Below the pieces are notes generated by a model that ran no database searches, was not told where the DNA came from, and saw nothing but the letters and a program-made list of their open reading frames with translations. Shown one piece after another: positions 39,393-49,891 of a stretch of 64,000 bases of DNA. The translations under genes were made by a program, and so were the position numbers. The DNA is taken from assembly GCF_001875725.1 (NCBI RefSeq), contig NZ_MLCQ01000017.1:124001-188000 (forward strand). Direction: 5' to 3'. Each line of letters begins with the position of its first letter. Within the stretch, counting starts at the first letter, position 1. This DNA is from Corynebacterium sp. NML140438. Its GTDB lineage: Bacteria > Actinomycetota > Actinomycetes > Mycobacteriales > Mycobacteriaceae.

Positions 39393-40325
39393 GTGAGCAA
39401 TAAAGAACGCGGACAAGAAGCCCTCAAACACCTTGAACGTGAACTCAATTCACGCGATCGGAAGCAGAACTCCAAACCTTGGTCAATCGCAGCGCTTTCC
39501 GCGGTCGTGATTGCGGCCCTCGGTGGCAGCATCTACTTCCTGGCAAACCAAGACGGCGATAGTTCTACTGAAGCGCAAAGCTCCACTGAAGAAAGCACCG
39601 CCGCAAGCGAGTTTGACGCCAGCAACTACGAGGCAATCGCAACTAAGCGCGCCGAGGCGCTGCCCGAAACCGTTTCTTGCGAGTACAACGCCGACGAGAC
39701 ACAAGGCGATACCAAGACAGACCTCCCCAAAACGGAAAACGTCTCAACGAGCGGAACCGTAAACGTCGAACTCGACACGAGCGCCGGCCCAATCGGCATG
39801 GAGCTTGACCGTTCAGTCTCGCCTTGCACTGTGAACGCCATTGAGCACCTCGCGTCTGCTGGATACTTCAACGACACCGTCTGCCACCGCTTGACTGATG
39901 GCGACGGTCTCAAGGTGCTGCAGTGTGGTGACCCCACCGGTGTTGGCAGCGGTGGACCTGGGTTCCAGTTCGCAAACGAGTTCCCGACCGATGAGGCCCT
40001 GAAGGCACTCTCCGACACCCCCGCTCCAGAAGGTGCATCCCCAGAGGAAGCGGAGCAGATGAAGCAAATGCAGCTCCAACAGCACCCGCAAAAATACGCA
40101 CGCGGCACCATCGCCATGGCAAACGCGGGACTGGATACCAATGGATCCCAGTTCTTCCTGAACTACGGTGATTCTGTGCTACCGCCTCTGTACACCTACT
40201 TTGGGCAGATTTCCGAAGAAGGCTTGAAGACTCTTGACAAGATTGCCGAAAAGGGCGTTGAGGGCGGCGGCCAGGACGGCGCTCCAGCCGAAGAGGTACG
40301 CATCAAATCGGCAACCGTCAGCTAA
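39393..40325 (+). CDS. Membrane-anchored peptidyl-prolyl isomerase (cyclophilin)
   Basis: Cyclophilins speed proline cis-trans isomerisation in protein folding. The 310-residue protein has a charged cytosolic N-terminus, a transmembrane segment (WSIAALSAVVIAALGGSIYFL, here cited in part: AALSAVVIAALGG, about 30-50), a serine/threonine/glutamate linker and an external cyclophilin domain. Signature pieces are VCHRLTDGDGLKVLQCGDPTG and IAMANAGLDTNGSQFFLNYG. The GTG at 39393 has GAGG 8 bases upstream and removes 42 residues of non-family sequence. Likely role: folding of exported proteins. Confidence 0.9.
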   Translation: MSNKERGQEALKHLERELNSRDRKQNSKPWSIAALSAVVIAALGGSIYFLANQDGDSSTEAQSSTEESTAASEFDASNYEAIATKRAEALPETVSCEYNADETQGDTKTDLPKTENVSTSGTVNVELDTSAGPIGMELDRSVSPCTVNAIEHLASAGYFNDTVCHRLTDGDGLKVLQCGDPTGVGSGGPGFQFANEFPTDEALKALSDTPAPEGASPEEAEQMKQMQLQQHPQKYARGTIAMANAGLDTNGSQFFLNYGDSVLPPLYTYFGQISEEGLKTLDKIAEKGVEGGGQDGAPAEEVRIKSATVS

Positions 40326-40378
40326 CTATACAGTTGACTTTAAGCTGCACAGAAGCAGTTTTCAGGCTCTTCAAAGTA

Positions 40379-40407
40379 TTGCAAAACGTCTCGAAGCCAA
40401 CTAGAGT
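40379..40407 (+). promoter_or_regulatory. Promoter of the small exported protein gene
   Basis: TTGCAA (40379-40384) and TAGAGT (40402-40407) are separated by exactly 17 bases, a good sigma-A promoter for this genus. Predicted transcription start is about 36 bases before the ATG at 40450. Confidence 0.6.
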
Positions 40408-40449
40408 TTGCGCTCGTACATTTGTCAATCCCGTCAGATTGGAAAATTC

Positions 40450-40749
40450 ATGAACTTCCGTAAAGGTATCATTGCAGCAGCCACTGCTGTAGCTGTCGCA
40501 ACTTCTGGCGTTGCTACTGCCGAGGCTGCAGAAAACTCCGCCACCCCTACCCCCACGGCGACCAAGGCGGCTCCAGCCACAACCCCGAAGAAGGAAACGC
40601 CAAAGGTGACCAAAACCACGACGCCCGGTTCCTCCTCCATGAAGGATATGCGTCCCTCAGAAATCCGTGACTGGATCGCAGTGTTCACCGCAGTAATCGG
40701 TGCACTCGGCACCCTCTTTGCGTTCCTGGACAAGTACCTGCGCAAGTAA
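40450..40749 (+). CDS. Small exported protein with Thr/Pro/Lys linker and C-terminal hydrophobic helix
   Basis: I do not recognise a named family. The 99-residue product has a classical signal peptide (MNFRKGIIAAATAVAVATSG, then VATAEAAENSA with likely cleavage after AEA). A linker rich in threonine, proline, alanine and lysine follows (about 33-65). A C-terminal helix has the hydrophobic core WIAVFTAVIGALGTLFAFLD, ending in KYLRK. The layout suggests a wall-spanning tether with a membrane-active or membrane-inserted end. The ATG at 40450 follows GGAAAA; a longer frame would spoil the signal peptide. It has its own good promoter and a strong terminator. Confidence 0.8.
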   Translation: MNFRKGIIAAATAVAVATSGVATAEAAENSATPTPTATKAAPATTPKKETPKVTKTTTPGSSSMKDMRPSEIRDWIAVFTAVIGALGTLFAFLDKYLRK

Positions 40750-40795
40750 GACTAGTAGGCCAGGCGCTGGACTGGCGTCGACCGCTAACTCATGA

Positions 40796-40834
40796 AACTG
40801 GGCTCACCCTTGAACGGGTAAGCCCAGTTTTTTA
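40796..40834. terminator. Strong terminator between the small exported protein gene and rel
   Basis: AACTGGGCT and AGCCCAGTT form the outer stem, with ACCC/GGGT inside, and TTTTTTAT follows on the plus strand. It reaches the 3' end of rel on the other strand and could stop both converging transcripts. Confidence 0.9.
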
Positions 40835-43111
40835 TACGCCCACACGATAGACGTCGAATACACCTTCAACGTTGCGGATCAGGTTCATCACAGAGGCTAG
40901 CTGCTTCGTGTCCGAAACCTGGAAGCTAAACCGAATGGTGGCGATACGGTCTTCCTTCGCCTGTGAGGACAGCGATAGGATCGCCAATTTCTGCTCAGAC
41001 ATAACGCCCGTGAGCTCCGCGAGGAGACCGTGCCTGTCAAGTGCCTCCACCTGCACGGTCACAATCGAAGTCCCCTGAGATCCGCCAGCACCAGACCACG
41101 AAACCTCAATCAGCCGCTCGGGTTCTTCCTTGAGCTTATTCGCGTTTGTACAATCCGTGCGATGGACCGAAACGCCTCCACCTCGAGTGACGAATCCGAA
41201 GATCTCGTCCCCCGGCACCGGCTGGCAACAATTTGCAAGCTTCGCCATCACATCTGGGCTACCCTGGACTAGCACAACTGGGCTGCTGCCCGAAGGCTCA
41301 AGGCGTTGGATCTTAGAATGAGGAGTTCGGTCTACGAGTACGTCTGCTGCGTCCTCCACGTCCCCAAACTGATCCACCAGCATTTTCGCAACGTGCCGTG
41401 AAGACACATTGCCCGCACCAATTGCGGTATACAGTGCGTCAACATCTGAATAGCGCAGCCTTCGCGCGATGTTTCGCATAGACTCCGGCGTAAAAAGCCT
41501 GTGAAGTGGCAAACCGCTGCGCTGCACCTCAGCTGCAAGCGCGTCGCGTCCAACTTCTAAGTGTTCTTCGCGCCGTTCCTTCGCAAACCACTGGCGCACC
41601 TTCGTTTTCGCTCGTGGAGACACAATGAATTCTTGCCAGTCTCGCGAAGGACCTGCATTTGGATCCTTAGAGGTGAAGATTTCAACACGGTCGCCGTTTT
41701 GCAGCTTGGACTCCAGTGCTACGAGCTTGCCGTTGACCTTTGCTCCCACACAACGATGCCCTACCTCGGTATGCACGGCATAGGCGAAGTCGACTGGCGT
41801 CGACCCTGCAGGAAGGTTGATTACATCACCATGCGGTGTAAATACAAAAATCTGTTTACTTGTCAGGTCGTAACGCAGTGAATCAAGAAACTCGTTCGGA
41901 TCCGACGCTTCCTTTTGCCAATCGAGCAGTTGACGCATCCAGGCCATTTGATCGACTTCGGCTTGGTCACCTTTATGTGAGCCCTTGGTCTCTTTGTAAC
42001 GCCAGTGCGCAGCCACGCCGAACTCTGCGTTGTAGTGCATCTCATGGGTTCGGACCTGCACTTCCAACGCTCGCCCGCTGTTCGTCATCACGGTTGTGTG
42101 CAGCGACTGGTACACGCCAAACCTTGGGGTCGAAATGTAGTCTTTAAAGCGACCCGGCATCGCAGAATACATCGCGTGCACTACCCCCACCGCCGCGTAG
42201 CAGTCATGGAGATTATCGACGAGCACACGAACACCCACGAGGTCGAAAATCTCATCGAACTCGTGTCCTCTCACAACCATTTTTTGGTAAATAGACCAGT
42301 AGTGCTTCGGTCTACCCATGACCTCGGCATCGATTCCGTTTGACTTCAGCTCAGTCTGCAGTTCCCGAATGATTTCAGCGAGTGCCCTATCTCGCGAGGG
42401 CGCCCGGTCAGCGACGAGACGCACAATTTCTTCATACTTCTTCGGGTAGAGTATCGCGAACGCAAGGTCTTCGAGTTCCCATTTGACCGTCGCCATTCCG
42501 AGACGGTGCGCAAGGGGTGCAATGACGTCTAAGGTCTCACGCGCCTTCTTCGCCTGCTTTTCAGGCGGCAGGAAACGCATGGTACGCATGTTGTGGAGGC
42601 GATCGGCAACTTTGATCACCAAAACCCGTGGGTCTTCGGACATCGCGACGATCATCTTGCGGATTGTCTCAGCTTCCGCAGACGCACCAAGTGCGACCTT
42701 GTCGAGCTTCGTGACGCCATCAACGATACGAGCGACTTCAGGACCAAAGTCAGCCGTTAATTGCTCCAGGGTGTAATCAGTATCCTCAACTGTGTCATGG
42801 AGCAGCGCTGCCACCAACGTTGTGGTATCCATGCCGATCTCACCGCAGATTGTTGCCACAGCCAGAGGATGCGTGATGTATGGATCCCCTGATTTGCGAA
42901 AGACACCATCGTGCAGCTGTTCAGCTGTCTCGTACGCACGGTTCAACAAGGCGACGTCGCATTTTGGATGATGCCGACGGTGAATCGACAACAGCGGGTC
43001 CAGCACCGGATTACTCCGAACCCGTGCTCCACCAGTCAGTGAACGAGCCAGTATGGCGGACACACTGCGCATCGACGGCGCATTTCTTTTCGGTGCTTTC
43101 TCTTGAGCCAC
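40832..43111 (-). CDS. rel: Bifunctional (p)ppGpp synthetase/hydrolase
   Basis: Rel makes and degrades the stringent-response alarmone. The 759-residue protein has the usual order: HD hydrolase domain ([12 protein letters not shown], about 110), synthetase domain (about 245-400, with [14 protein letters not shown]), TGS domain ([23 protein letters not shown]) and a C-terminal ACT domain ([20 protein letters not shown]). An intact HD motif supports both activities. The start is GTG, 19 bases after apt. secD-secF-dciAE-apt-rel is a conserved corynebacterial order. Confidence 0.97.
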   Translation of the reverse strand: MAQEKAPKRNAPSMRSVSAILARSLTGGARVRSNPVLDPLLSIHRRHHPKCDVALLNRAYETAEQLHDGVFRKSGDPYITHPLAVATICGEIGMDTTTLVAALLHDTVEDTDYTLEQLTADFGPEVARIVDGVTKLDKVALGASAEAETIRKMIVAMSEDPRVLVIKVADRLHNMRTMRFLPPEKQAKKARETLDVIAPLAHRLGMATVKWELEDLAFAILYPKKYEEIVRLVADRAPSRDRALAEIIRELQTELKSNGIDAEVMGRPKHYWSIYQKMVVRGHEFDEIFDLVGVRVLVDNLHDCYAAVGVVHAMYSAMPGRFKDYISTPRFGVYQSLHTTVMTNSGRALEVQVRTHEMHYNAEFGVAAHWRYKETKGSHKGDQAEVDQMAWMRQLLDWQKEASDPNEFLDSLRYDLTSKQIFVFTPHGDVINLPAGSTPVDFAYAVHTEVGHRCVGAKVNGKLVALESKLQNGDRVEIFTSKDPNAGPSRDWQEFIVSPRAKTKVRQWFAKERREEHLEVGRDALAAEVQRSGLPLHRLFTPESMRNIARRLRYSDVDALYTAIGAGNVSSRHVAKMLVDQFGDVEDAADVLVDRTPHSKIQRLEPSGSSPVVLVQGSPDVMAKLANCCQPVPGDEIFGFVTRGGGVSVHRTDCTNANKLKEEPERLIEVSWSGAGGSQGTSIVTVQVEALDRHGLLAELTGVMSEQKLAILSLSSQAKEDRIATIRFSFQVSDTKQLASVMNLIRNVEGVFDVYRVGV

Positions 43112-43130
43112 GGTCCGCCTCCAAACTCTC

Positions 43131-43679
43131 CTATTGGTCGAGCACTACCACGGGAACATCTCCCAAACGGCTTCTACCGTCCAGGCCCTGCACCTCGAGC
43201 ATTACTACGTACCCAACAACGCTACCACCTGCGCGCTGGATTAAATCGGTTGCAGCAGAAAGTGTTCCGCCCGTCGCAAGCACATCATCGACAAGTACAA
43301 CCTTCTTCCCCTCGAGGTCAATGCCAGAAGCTGGAATCTCGAGAGCAGCAGTACTGTACTCAGTCTCATACTCCTGTGTAATCACGGGAGGAGGCAGCTT
43401 CCCCTTCTTCCGGATCGCGAGGATGCCGACGCCCATCTCATACGCAACGGCAGAACCCAGCAAGAAACCTCGAGCATCAAGACCGCCGACTATATCCCCA
43501 CCAAGGTCCTCAGACACGCGCGCCATTTCCCGGATGACGACCCGCAACGCTTCTGCATCCGCCAGCACCGGAGTGAGGTCTTCGAACAACACGCCCTTCT
43601 CTGGGAAGTCAGGCACCTTACGGATCTTCTCACGAAGCGCGTGTTTTGCGCTCTCGAATGTTCCATCTGAGTCGTGCAT
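43131..43679 (-). CDS. apt: Adenine phosphoribosyltransferase
   Basis: Apt salvages adenine to AMP using PRPP. The 182-residue protein shows [36 protein letters not shown] and the PRPP motif [17 protein letters not shown]. The ATG at 43679 has GGAG 6 bases upstream. A longer start at 43715 overlaps dciAE and places that site inside the coding region, so it is rejected. It sits directly before rel, coupling purine salvage with alarmone metabolism. Confidence 0.95.
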   Translation of the reverse strand: MHDSDGTFESAKHALREKIRKVPDFPEKGVLFEDLTPVLADAEALRVVIREMARVSEDLGGDIVGGLDARGFLLGSAVAYEMGVGILAIRKKGKLPPPVITQEYETEYSTAALEIPASGIDLEGKKVVLVDDVLATGGTLSAATDLIQRAGGSVVGYVVMLEVQGLDGRSRLGDVPVVVLDQ

Positions 43680-43707
43680 GGAGTTCTCCTTGAATAGCTT
43701 CACTTGA

Positions 43708-45297
43708 TTATTCATCTATAGACCACCGATCCATATTCCAACCAATCCCGGATAGACCGGTATAAGGCACAACATTGTCAACGCGCTGGTCGATGGCAAA
43801 CGTCCTTGGCTGTGCGGCGAGAGGCAAGATCGGGATTTCGTTCCAGAGCCACTTCTCCTGATTCCGCAATGTGTCCAAATCCTGAACACGATTATTTGCT
43901 GCCGGATATTCAACTTGGGCGTCAATTGGCATAAGAAGCGCATCAATCGTGCCCTCTTTCTCTACGACCTGTCCGTCTTCATTGAGCACATAGCCCGCAA
44001 GGTCTGCCAATGTCGAGCTTCTCTCTGACTGGTCGACCACGTCGATGCCAGCCGGTTGGCACTGGGCACGAATCGTTTGAATCATTGCGGACATCCGCGC
44101 CGAAGGAATCGGCGTCGAAATCCGAAGCACCGTACCCGCAGCAGCACGTGCTTGCTCGACGTCATACGCGGTTGCGGCATTCCCGATACCTTGAATTTTC
44201 GACGCCAATGGGTCACCGTGCGCAACGACTTGCACAGGCGCTGCGTCAATCTCCAGGCCCGACATCTTGGAGGAGGTCCGCGCAACCTCGCGTGGGTTCA
44301 CACAATGCGCAAGTGCTCTTCTCCGCTCGGCGTCTGCCCACGGGCCTGACTTGGCCATCACCAGAGCATCCGTGAGTTCACCAACAACGTTTGTCACGTC
44401 GATCGGTTCGTTTTCCGCATTCACGTCGTACCAACTTGGAGCTGGCTCTTCAAGGTTGCCAATCCGCAAACCACCCGACTTAACCAAGTCACCAGAATCA
44501 GCAGTGCCAGCCCAAACAACGATCTTCTTTAAAGCTGGCGCGTCCCCGTAATAAGTATCATTTGGGGCGAGCACCACTTCGCCGCTCTGGCCCACATTTT
44601 CGATTTTGTACGGACCGAACGACACTTGAAGCTCTGGATCGTACTGGCTTAAATCGAAGCCATGATGCCAAACGTCGGCAATACTACGAAGTTGGAGCGG
44701 ATCCTGGGCGTTTAAGGCTCCAACCATTTCCTCTGGTGTCATCCCCACACGCGCGGCGACGGCATGAGAAGGCAACACCGTTCCAGGCTCGAAGAGATCA
44801 CGCCAGCGCGCGCCCCTGCTTTCTTTCATCGTCAGTGTAAACGTCTTAGAACCTGGTTCACACGTCAGAGTGTCAGCGTCGTCAAAAAGTGGCATCCAGG
44901 AGCCGAAAAGCTCTGGAAGCTTTCCGGCAGTGAATGTGAGCAGAAAATCATTGCACGTCACCGGAGTTGTATCTGAAAACACCGCGGCGTCGGAGATCGT
45001 ATAAACAACTTGCCGACGATCCCCCGGCAGTACTTGAGTCTTTACGAGGTCGGCATTCGGGATCATCTGGCCATTTGGGCCCGGCACATAAACGCCTGGA
45101 TAGAGGCGACCAGAAAGCTCTTGAGACAGTGTCGAATGCCCCTCGGCGCTACCAGCGTTAACGGTTATCAAAGGGCCTTGCACTTGATAACCGAACGCCT
45201 CACTATTTGAGTCCGAGGAGGTGACACCGCCAGAACACGCCGTTACAAGGCCTGCGGTGGCAAGCAACGCAATGGCGCGGGAGAAAACTTTATTCAT
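43708..45297 (-). CDS. dciAE: Solute-binding lipoprotein DciAE (oligopeptide/dipeptide-type)
   Basis: The 529-residue protein is a family 5 extracellular solute-binding protein: a lipoprotein signal with lipobox LVTAC at about 17-21, then a peptide-binding-protein fold ([41 protein letters not shown]). The matching C. glutamicum gene between secF and apt was named dciAE. No permease or ATPase genes adjoin it, so either it serves a transporter encoded elsewhere or it has another surface role. ATG start, 11 bases after secF. Confidence 0.88.
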   Translation of the reverse strand: MNKVFSRAIALLATAGLVTACSGGVTSSDSNSEAFGYQVQGPLITVNAGSAEGHSTLSQELSGRLYPGVYVPGPNGQMIPNADLVKTQVLPGDRRQVVYTISDAAVFSDTTPVTCNDFLLTFTAGKLPELFGSWMPLFDDADTLTCEPGSKTFTLTMKESRGARWRDLFEPGTVLPSHAVAARVGMTPEEMVGALNAQDPLQLRSIADVWHHGFDLSQYDPELQVSFGPYKIENVGQSGEVVLAPNDTYYGDAPALKKIVVWAGTADSGDLVKSGGLRIGNLEEPAPSWYDVNAENEPIDVTNVVGELTDALVMAKSGPWADAERRRALAHCVNPREVARTSSKMSGLEIDAAPVQVVAHGDPLASKIQGIGNAATAYDVEQARAAAGTVLRISTPIPSARMSAMIQTIRAQCQPAGIDVVDQSERSSTLADLAGYVLNEDGQVVEKEGTIDALLMPIDAQVEYPAANNRVQDLDTLRNQEKWLWNEIPILPLAAQPRTFAIDQRVDNVVPYTGLSGIGWNMDRWSIDE

Positions 45298-45308
45298 ATC
45301 CGGTCAAC

Positions 45309-46481
45309 TCAACGCGTCGACGGCCGCCAAGTACTCATCGTCGGCGTCTCTTCGCTCTCATCACTATCAGCAGAGCTCCTGGCTAGGGTGTCGACGGTCC
45401 GCTTCGGCTTGATCGTGGGCGCAACATCATCTTCGTCGATTTGGCCGGAACGGTACTGCTCAACTTCAGCATTATGTTCCTTGTACGCTCGCTTACGCTC
45501 CATAAGCGTCACGAGCAGCGGGGTTGCGAGGAACAGCGAAGAGAAAATGCCCTCGATAACGCCAATGAGCTGAATCAATGCCAAGTCGCGCAGCGTACCC
45601 ACTCCGAGCATCCAGACTGCAACAATCATCAGCGCGACGATCGGCAGCGCAGAAATGACGGATGTGGAGATCGAGCGCATAACAGTCTGGTTTACTGCGA
45701 GGTTTGCTTCTTCTGCATATGTGGATCGACGGGAGTCGAGGACACCGCTCGTGTTCTCCTTAACCTTGTCGAAAACGATCACCGTGTCGTAAATCGAGAA
45801 TGTCAGCACTGTAAGCAAGCCGATGATCATCGCAGGGGTGATTTCCAGACCAAAGAGGGCATAGAACCCGACAATCAAGACGCCGTCAATAATCAATGCA
45901 GCCATCGCCGCAATCGCCATGTCACGCTGCAACCGAACAGCCACGTAAACAGCAGCTGCAGCGAGGAACACCAACATCGCCATCAGCATGCGTTTAGTGA
46001 TTGTGTCACCCCACGATTCGGAGACTGTGGAGTCACCGATTGCATCCGCCGACACTTCCCCTTCAGCGTTCTTGGTGTGGTGCTTTTCAAAAATCGCTTG
46101 ACGCGCTCGGTCGATTTGCTCCTGGCTCAAGTGCTCAGCGTTAATTTCAAGCGTACGGGCGTCACCCGCACCGACAATTTGAGTCAGCTCAGGCGTGACG
46201 CCGGTGGCGTCAATAAATGTTTCCTCTACCTCTGCAGCGACCAAGTCGTCTGCTGGCATCGAGAGCTTGGTGCCACCTTCGAAGTCAATACCCAGATTGA
46301 ACCCACGGACAAGCATTGCAAGCAGCGAGATGACGACCAAGCCCATAGTAATGACGTACCAGAGCTTACGACGGCCGACGAAGTCGATCGCAGCATCACC
46401 TGTGTATAGGCGCTCCCAACGGCCGGGTTCTTTCACAGTCGGTACGACGGAAGCAACCGTTTCAATTTGCGAAGACGACAT
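45309..46481 (-). CDS. secF: Protein translocase subunit SecF
   Basis: SecF works with SecD to use the proton gradient for late steps of Sec export. The 390-residue membrane protein has a first transmembrane helix (WYVITMGLVVISLLAMLV), the FNLGIDFEGGTKL motif, an external P4 domain, and five further helices including PAMIIGLLTVLTFSIYDTVIVFDK and TLRDLALIQLIGVIEGIFSS. The C-terminal 70 residues are charged and cytosolic. ATG start two bases after secD. Confidence 0.95.
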   Translation of the reverse strand: MSSSQIETVASVVPTVKEPGRWERLYTGDAAIDFVGRRKLWYVITMGLVVISLLAMLVRGFNLGIDFEGGTKLSMPADDLVAAEVEETFIDATGVTPELTQIVGAGDARTLEINAEHLSQEQIDRARQAIFEKHHTKNAEGEVSADAIGDSTVSESWGDTITKRMLMAMLVFLAAAAVYVAVRLQRDMAIAAMAALIIDGVLIVGFYALFGLEITPAMIIGLLTVLTFSIYDTVIVFDKVKENTSGVLDSRRSTYAEEANLAVNQTVMRSISTSVISALPIVALMIVAVWMLGVGTLRDLALIQLIGVIEGIFSSLFLATPLLVTLMERKRAYKEHNAEVEQYRSGQIDEDDVAPTIKPKRTVDTLARSSADSDESEETPTMSTWRPSTR

Positions 46482-46483
46482 TG

Positions 46484-48310
46484 CTACTTCACCTCAATAC
46501 TTTCCGGCGCAGCCTCAACAGCCTCACCTAGGTGCTCTTTCTCACTCACGTCTTTATCATGCTGCGCTGCAGCAAATACCTTGGTCATACCGTTGACTGC
46601 TGGCTTCGACCAGAAGTTGGACCGGGAAGCGAAAATCATGAGCGGAGCCGTGACCAAGAACGTCACAAGCAGGTCAAATACGGTGGTCAGCCCCATCGTG
46701 AAAGCGAATCCCTTCACGTCGCCTACAGCAAGGAAATAAATAATAACCGCGCCAATAAGCGTCACCATGTTACCCGTAATGATGGTATCTTTTGCCCGCT
46801 CCCAACCCGAGGCGGATGCGGAACGGAAAGTCTTGCCTTTGCGGACCTCGTCCTTAATGCGTTCGTAAATCACTACGAAGGAGTCCGCGGTGGTACCAAT
46901 ACCGATAATCAAACCAGCGACGCCTGACAGATCCAGCGAGTAACCGATCCAGCGGCCGAGCAAGACGAGAGACCCGTACACCAACACTCCGGCAAAAAAG
47001 AGTGTTGCAAGCGAAATTAAACCGTACAGACGGTAGTAGAAGAACACGAAGATTGCGACCAATAGTAGCCCGACAATGCCTGCGTAGAACCCCGCCTGCA
47101 GCGACGCCAGACCGAGTGACGGGGGAACCGTCATCGCTGTACCACCCGGCTCGCCGTTCTCACCAGCAAAAGATAGTGGAAGGGCACCATAGCGCAGGTT
47201 GTTCGCCAGGCCTTCGGCTTCCTCCTGCGTAAAGCTGCCGGTAATAGAGGTAGCCGAGCCAACAGGGGTTGCTCCTTGGATCACCGGTGCGGAGATGATC
47301 TGTGAGTCCAACGTAATGGCAATCTGCTGACCAATCATCTCACTCGTGAGCTGCGCCCACGTAGAAGAACCATTAAATTCTCCTGCCTGGCTAAACGCGA
47401 AATTGATCTCCATTTGGCTCGATTGCGGGTTGAATCCGCCAGTGATCGCGCGACCAGTATCGATCTGTTCGCCGGTCAGGCGTGGCCCGTCGCTGTCAGT
47501 AACCCCGGCAAGCAGCGGAACCTCATCGAGCAGAAGGACCTGGCCTGAAGACGGATCACAGGCTACGAGCGGCGCTGCTTCGTCGTCGGTACCCGCCAGC
47601 GGGTCGGTAGGCTGTACAGCGCAGACCGCACTCATCAAGGACATCGCAACGAACTGTTGCGTAGGATCCCCAGACTGACGGGTGTCCTTCAGCATGGCGG
47701 TCTGGTCAGACCTGCGCTCTGCGGATTCGACCGGGCCGTTCGGCTCAGCCAGTGGCTTCGCGTCGATAACCGGGATCTCTACATCTTGTCCCTGCTCCCC
47801 GATCTGCTTCTTCACCTGCTCCCCGACTGCTTGCGCTTGCTCAGCAGTCAGGATCCCGTAACGCACCCAGTCATTCGCGGTCTTAGCGAATACATCGCCG
47901 ATCGTGTCTACTGCAGGTGCAGGTGGCTGCATTACTGGGCGGAACAACAGCTGCGATGTTTGGCCGATGTTACGAACCTCTGAGGTATCATCGCCGGCGG
48001 CTGTAATCACGAGTGTATTTCCGTCCACGACGACAGTTGCGCCTGAAACACCCATGCCGTTGACACGCTTCTCGAGAATATTTCGCGCCTCGTCGAGCTG
48101 ATCACGGGTTGGCTCGTCCCCCTGAGGCACGAGCGTCACGCGAGTACCTCCCTGCAGGTCAATCCCGAGCTTCGGGGTTGCGGACTTATCGCCCGTGAAA
48201 AATACTAATGAGTACACGCCAATGACGATGAGCGCGAAAAGCGCCAGCGCGCGCGCAGGCCACTTCCGCTTCGATCTCAGTTCGCCGGAACGCTGAGTGT
48301 TCTTGGACAC
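46484..48310 (-). CDS. secD: Protein translocase subunit SecD
   Basis: SecD is the partner of SecF. The 608-residue protein has a first transmembrane helix (ALALFALIVIGVYSLVFF), the LGIDLQGGTRVTLVP motif, a large external P1 domain, and C-terminal helices with GVAGLIIGIGTTADSFVVIYER. The GTG at 48310 was chosen: the longest frame starts 28 codons earlier but would translate a strong hairpin. GAGGAG lies 8 bases upstream of the GTG, or 5 bases upstream of an adjoining TTG. The hairpin at 48346-48389 is therefore in the 5' leader. Confidence 0.93.
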   Translation of the reverse strand: MSKNTQRSGELRSKRKWPARALALFALIVIGVYSLVFFTGDKSATPKLGIDLQGGTRVTLVPQGDEPTRDQLDEARNILEKRVNGMGVSGATVVVDGNTLVITAAGDDTSEVRNIGQTSQLLFRPVMQPPAPAVDTIGDVFAKTANDWVRYGILTAEQAQAVGEQVKKQIGEQGQDVEIPVIDAKPLAEPNGPVESAERRSDQTAMLKDTRQSGDPTQQFVAMSLMSAVCAVQPTDPLAGTDDEAAPLVACDPSSGQVLLLDEVPLLAGVTDSDGPRLTGEQIDTGRAITGGFNPQSSQMEINFAFSQAGEFNGSSTWAQLTSEMIGQQIAITLDSQIISAPVIQGATPVGSATSITGSFTQEEAEGLANNLRYGALPLSFAGENGEPGGTAMTVPPSLGLASLQAGFYAGIVGLLLVAIFVFFYYRLYGLISLATLFFAGVLVYGSLVLLGRWIGYSLDLSGVAGLIIGIGTTADSFVVIYERIKDEVRKGKTFRSASASGWERAKDTIITGNMVTLIGAVIIYFLAVGDVKGFAFTMGLTTVFDLLVTFLVTAPLMIFASRSNFWSKPAVNGMTKVFAAAQHDKDVSEKEHLGEAVEAAPESIEVK

Positions 48311-48345
48311 CAAGCTAACTCCTCTATTTCTCCGTTGTTTCACTG

Positions 48346-48389
48346 CCACACCCCGCTTCGCCCAAACTTTTTGGGAAAGCGGGGTGTGG
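48346..48389. repeat. Long perfect hairpin between yajC and secD
   Basis: CCACACCCCGCTT and AAGCGGGGTGTGG form a perfect 13-base stem, with CCCAAA/TTTGGG pairing inside. On the minus strand no T-run follows, so a simple terminator is unlikely. It lies about 35 bases upstream of the secD start and may control readthrough, mRNA processing or translation. Confidence 0.75.
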
Positions 48390-48469
48390 TGCACATCGGT
48401 TTATCGTACGTCATTAATAGCCATAGCGGTAAAGACAGGTCGCCTATGTAGGTCCGCCTAACGCACGAC

Positions 48470-48778
48470 CTACTCTGGACGCTGTTCTACATCGTCCTGC
48501 AGCGATTCTTCGACAACGCTCTCAGTTGCTTCGCGCTTCATGATTCCAGCGGTCTCCATTCGAATTTCGACTCCAGGCGCGATTTCAATACGTAGCGACG
48601 TGTCATCTACAGCAACGACATTGCCGTGGAGGCCAGATACCGTTACAACGTGGTCACCAGGCCGGATCGACGACTGCATTTCCTGGACCTGCTGTTGACG
48701 CTTCTTCTGGCTCCGCATCATTAACATAGACGGCAGCATGAACACCAATAGGACGAGCAAAATAAGGATAAATTCCAT
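48470..48778 (-). CDS. yajC: Preprotein translocase accessory subunit YajC
   Basis: YajC associates with SecDF. The 102-residue protein is a single N-terminal transmembrane helix (ILILLVLLVFMLPSMLMM) followed by a basic segment (RSQKKRQQQ) and the conserved domain SIRPGDHVVTVSGLHGNVVAVDD. The tail is acidic. ATG start; it follows ruvB by 24 bases. The ruvCAB-yajC-secDF order is widespread. Confidence 0.95.
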   Translation of the reverse strand: MEFILILLVLLVFMLPSMLMMRSQKKRQQQVQEMQSSIRPGDHVVTVSGLHGNVVAVDDTSLRIEIAPGVEIRMETAGIMKREATESVVEESLQDDVEQRPE

Positions 48779-48802
48779 AGCTCCATCTTGGCATACTGAC
48801 CA

Positions 48803-49882
48803 CTACGAAGAAACGCCCACCTGCCCAAGCGCATCTGGTGGCGGATCAATTCCAAGGTGCTGCCATGCTGTCGCCGTCGCGACGCGGCCTCTTCCGGTCC
48901 GTGCCATCAGCCCGGCTCGAACGAGGTAGGGCTCGCACACTTCCTCAACGGTAGAAGGCTCCTCGCCCACAGCAATCGCAAGAGTGTTGACGCCAACGGG
49001 CCCGCCACCGTGACCTCGAATCAATGAATTCAGGACGGCTCTATCAAGCCTGTCAAGCCCCAATTCATCAACATCGAAAACTTCCAACGCTGAGCGGGCT
49101 GCTTGAATGTCTATCCTTCCGCTGCCGTGTACATCCGCCCAATCGCGAACTCGTCGCAACAGGCGATTGGCAATACGCGGTGTGCCACGTGAACGGGACG
49201 CGATTTCGACTGCTGCATCCCGATCAATCTCAACGTGCAGAATCTTCGCGGCCCGCTCCACGACGTGGCGGAGATCCGACACCTCATAAAATTCCATTTG
49301 CGCTGTAAACCCGAATCGGTCCCGCAATGGCCCCGTGAGCATACCTGCGCGAGTCGTTGCTCCCACCAGGGTAAACGGTGGGATTTCCAGCGGAATTGAT
49401 GTTGCGCCAGGGCCTTTTCCAACAATTACATCAATGCGAAAGTCCTCCATCGCCATGTACAGCATTTCTTCCGCTGGTCGCGCAATGCGGTGAATCTCAT
49501 CGATAAAGAGTACATCGCCCTCCATGAGGTTCGACAACATCGCGGCGAGGTCACCTGCTCGCTCAAGAGCTGGGCCTGACGTCATGCGCAGAGACGTCCC
49601 GAGCTCCTGCGCAATAATCATCGCCATCGTTGTCTTCCCCAATCCAGGAGGCCCCGACAACAGGATGTGGTCAGGCGTAACGTTTCGCTGGCTCGCCCCC
49701 GCAAGAACAAGGCTGAGCTGTTCGCGCACCTTCGGTTGACCAATGAATTCGTCAAGCGACTTCGGCCTGAGAGAGCGTTCGATATCATGCTCGTCGTTGT
49801 GCGCATTGGCACTGACAGGTGCCCCATCGGGGCGCGAAAGGTCATTGGGCAACTGAAATACAGTTTTTTCAACGTCAGACAT
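48803..49882 (-). CDS. ruvB: Holliday junction branch-migration ATPase RuvB
   Basis: RuvB is the hexameric motor that drives branch migration with RuvA. The 359-residue protein has Walker [17 protein letters not shown] (about 76), Walker [11 protein letters not shown] (about 125), sensor 1 [11 protein letters not shown] and a C-terminal winged helix ([16 protein letters not shown]). ATG start, 9 bases after ruvA. Confidence 0.97.
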   Translation of the reverse strand: MSDVEKTVFQLPNDLSRPDGAPVSANAHNDEHDIERSLRPKSLDEFIGQPKVREQLSLVLAGASQRNVTPDHILLSGPPGLGKTTMAMIIAQELGTSLRMTSGPALERAGDLAAMLSNLMEGDVLFIDEIHRIARPAEEMLYMAMEDFRIDVIVGKGPGATSIPLEIPPFTLVGATTRAGMLTGPLRDRFGFTAQMEFYEVSDLRHVVERAAKILHVEIDRDAAVEIASRSRGTPRIANRLLRRVRDWADVHGSGRIDIQAARSALEVFDVDELGLDRLDRAVLNSLIRGHGGGPVGVNTLAIAVGEEPSTVEEVCEPYLVRAGLMARTGRGRVATATAWQHLGIDPPPDALGQVGVSS

Positions 49883-49891
49883 ACTTGCAAC

